Shown here one piece after another: positions 63,987 to 64,000 of a stretch of 64,000 bases of DNA. The stretch is from positions 62,001 through 126,000 of the forward strand of contig NZ_KB905696.1 of the NCBI RefSeq assembly GCF_000380985.1, in the 5' to 3' direction. Origin of the DNA: Proteiniphilum acetatigenes DSM 18083. Its GTDB lineage: Bacteria > Bacteroidota > Bacteroidia > Bacteroidales > Dysgonomonadaceae. The translations under genes were made by a program, and so were the position numbers. Positions within the stretch are counted from its first letter, which is position 1. Every line of letters begins with the position of its first letter. The notes under the pieces were generated by a model that saw nothing but the letters and a program-made list of their open reading frames with translations, had not been told where the DNA came from and ran no database searches.

Positions 63987-64000
63987 TAAATATCTCAAAC

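Larger units (their letters stand above)
63666..64000. other. Right-edge intergenic region with repeats
   Basis: 335 bases without a convincing gene. It starts with CAATTAC/TAATTACCAATT word repeats, then AATGTG-type words on the minus strand (63735-63770), a TATCTTTG -7 element at 63936-63943 facing right, and the second copy of the 28-bp element at 63959-63986. Confidence 0.5.

Noticed and set aside
63783-63998. 71-codon minus-strand frame at the right edge
   Set aside because: Crosses the 28-bp dispersed repeat and a promoter-like element; no protein-like features.

Overview
The window looks like a chromosome segment from a Bacteroidales bacterium, most likely of the Dysgonomonadaceae/Porphyromonadaceae type. 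The signs are: TAnnTTTG-type -7 promoter elements, many SPII lipoproteins and TonB-linked outer-membrane genes, fimbrillin-like sequence, membrane-anchored AraC regulators, serine palmitoyltransferase, a fused FeoA-FeoB, LpxB, and the gene order purN / acpP-fabF-rnc / pfkA typical of the order. The genus is inference; no rRNA gene is present.

Layout. 0-9 kb: a broken DUF486 membrane gene, an exported murein-peptide pair (NlpC/P60 endopeptidase plus dipeptide epimerase), a protein-isoaspartate methyltransferase with a lipoprotein-like signal, an LVIVD-repeat lipoprotein, an ECF sigma factor with a membrane/beta-barrel partner, and guaB. 9-11 kb: serine palmitoyltransferase and ferritin. 11-18 kb: two consecutive membrane-anchored AraC regulators, a promoter with a direct repeat, a 49-codon peptide, a truncated fimbrillin-like gene, two adjacent unrecognised proteins that share a C-terminal domain, and a small membrane protein. 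This is the best candidate for an undescribed system. 18-29.5 kb: TraB/GumN lipoprotein, RlmD, a repressor-like HTH gene with a palindromic operator, a two-component system with two PepSY-like genes, fumC and feoAB.

29.5-39.7 kb: a DUF5131 gene, then an operon of TonB-dependent receptor, DUF4876 lipoprotein, DUF6850-type barrel, an exported gingipain-like (clan CD) protease with HEAT-like repeats, and a lipoprotein. The set suggests secreted proteolysis coupled to outer-membrane uptake or surface assembly. 39.7-52.3 kb: an accessory region with a Nei-like glycosylase lacking Pro2, AraC/GyrI regulator, methyltransferase, GNATs, several decayed genes (GNAT, VOC, an internally deleted second DUF5131 copy), RhuM, and a 1972-residue transglutaminase-like/helicase/nuclease protein, ending at tRNA-Leu(UAG). 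RhuM plus the giant helicase is a plausible defence module.

52.4-64 kb: core metabolism: purN, acpP-fabF-rnc, pfkA, lpxB-surE, alkaline phosphatase, a DUF4251 lipoprotein, a membrane protein and purD. Dispersed intergenic repeats (a REP-like 65-bp element, AATGTG words, a 28-bp repeat) occur across the window. No CRISPR array, transposase or integrase was found.
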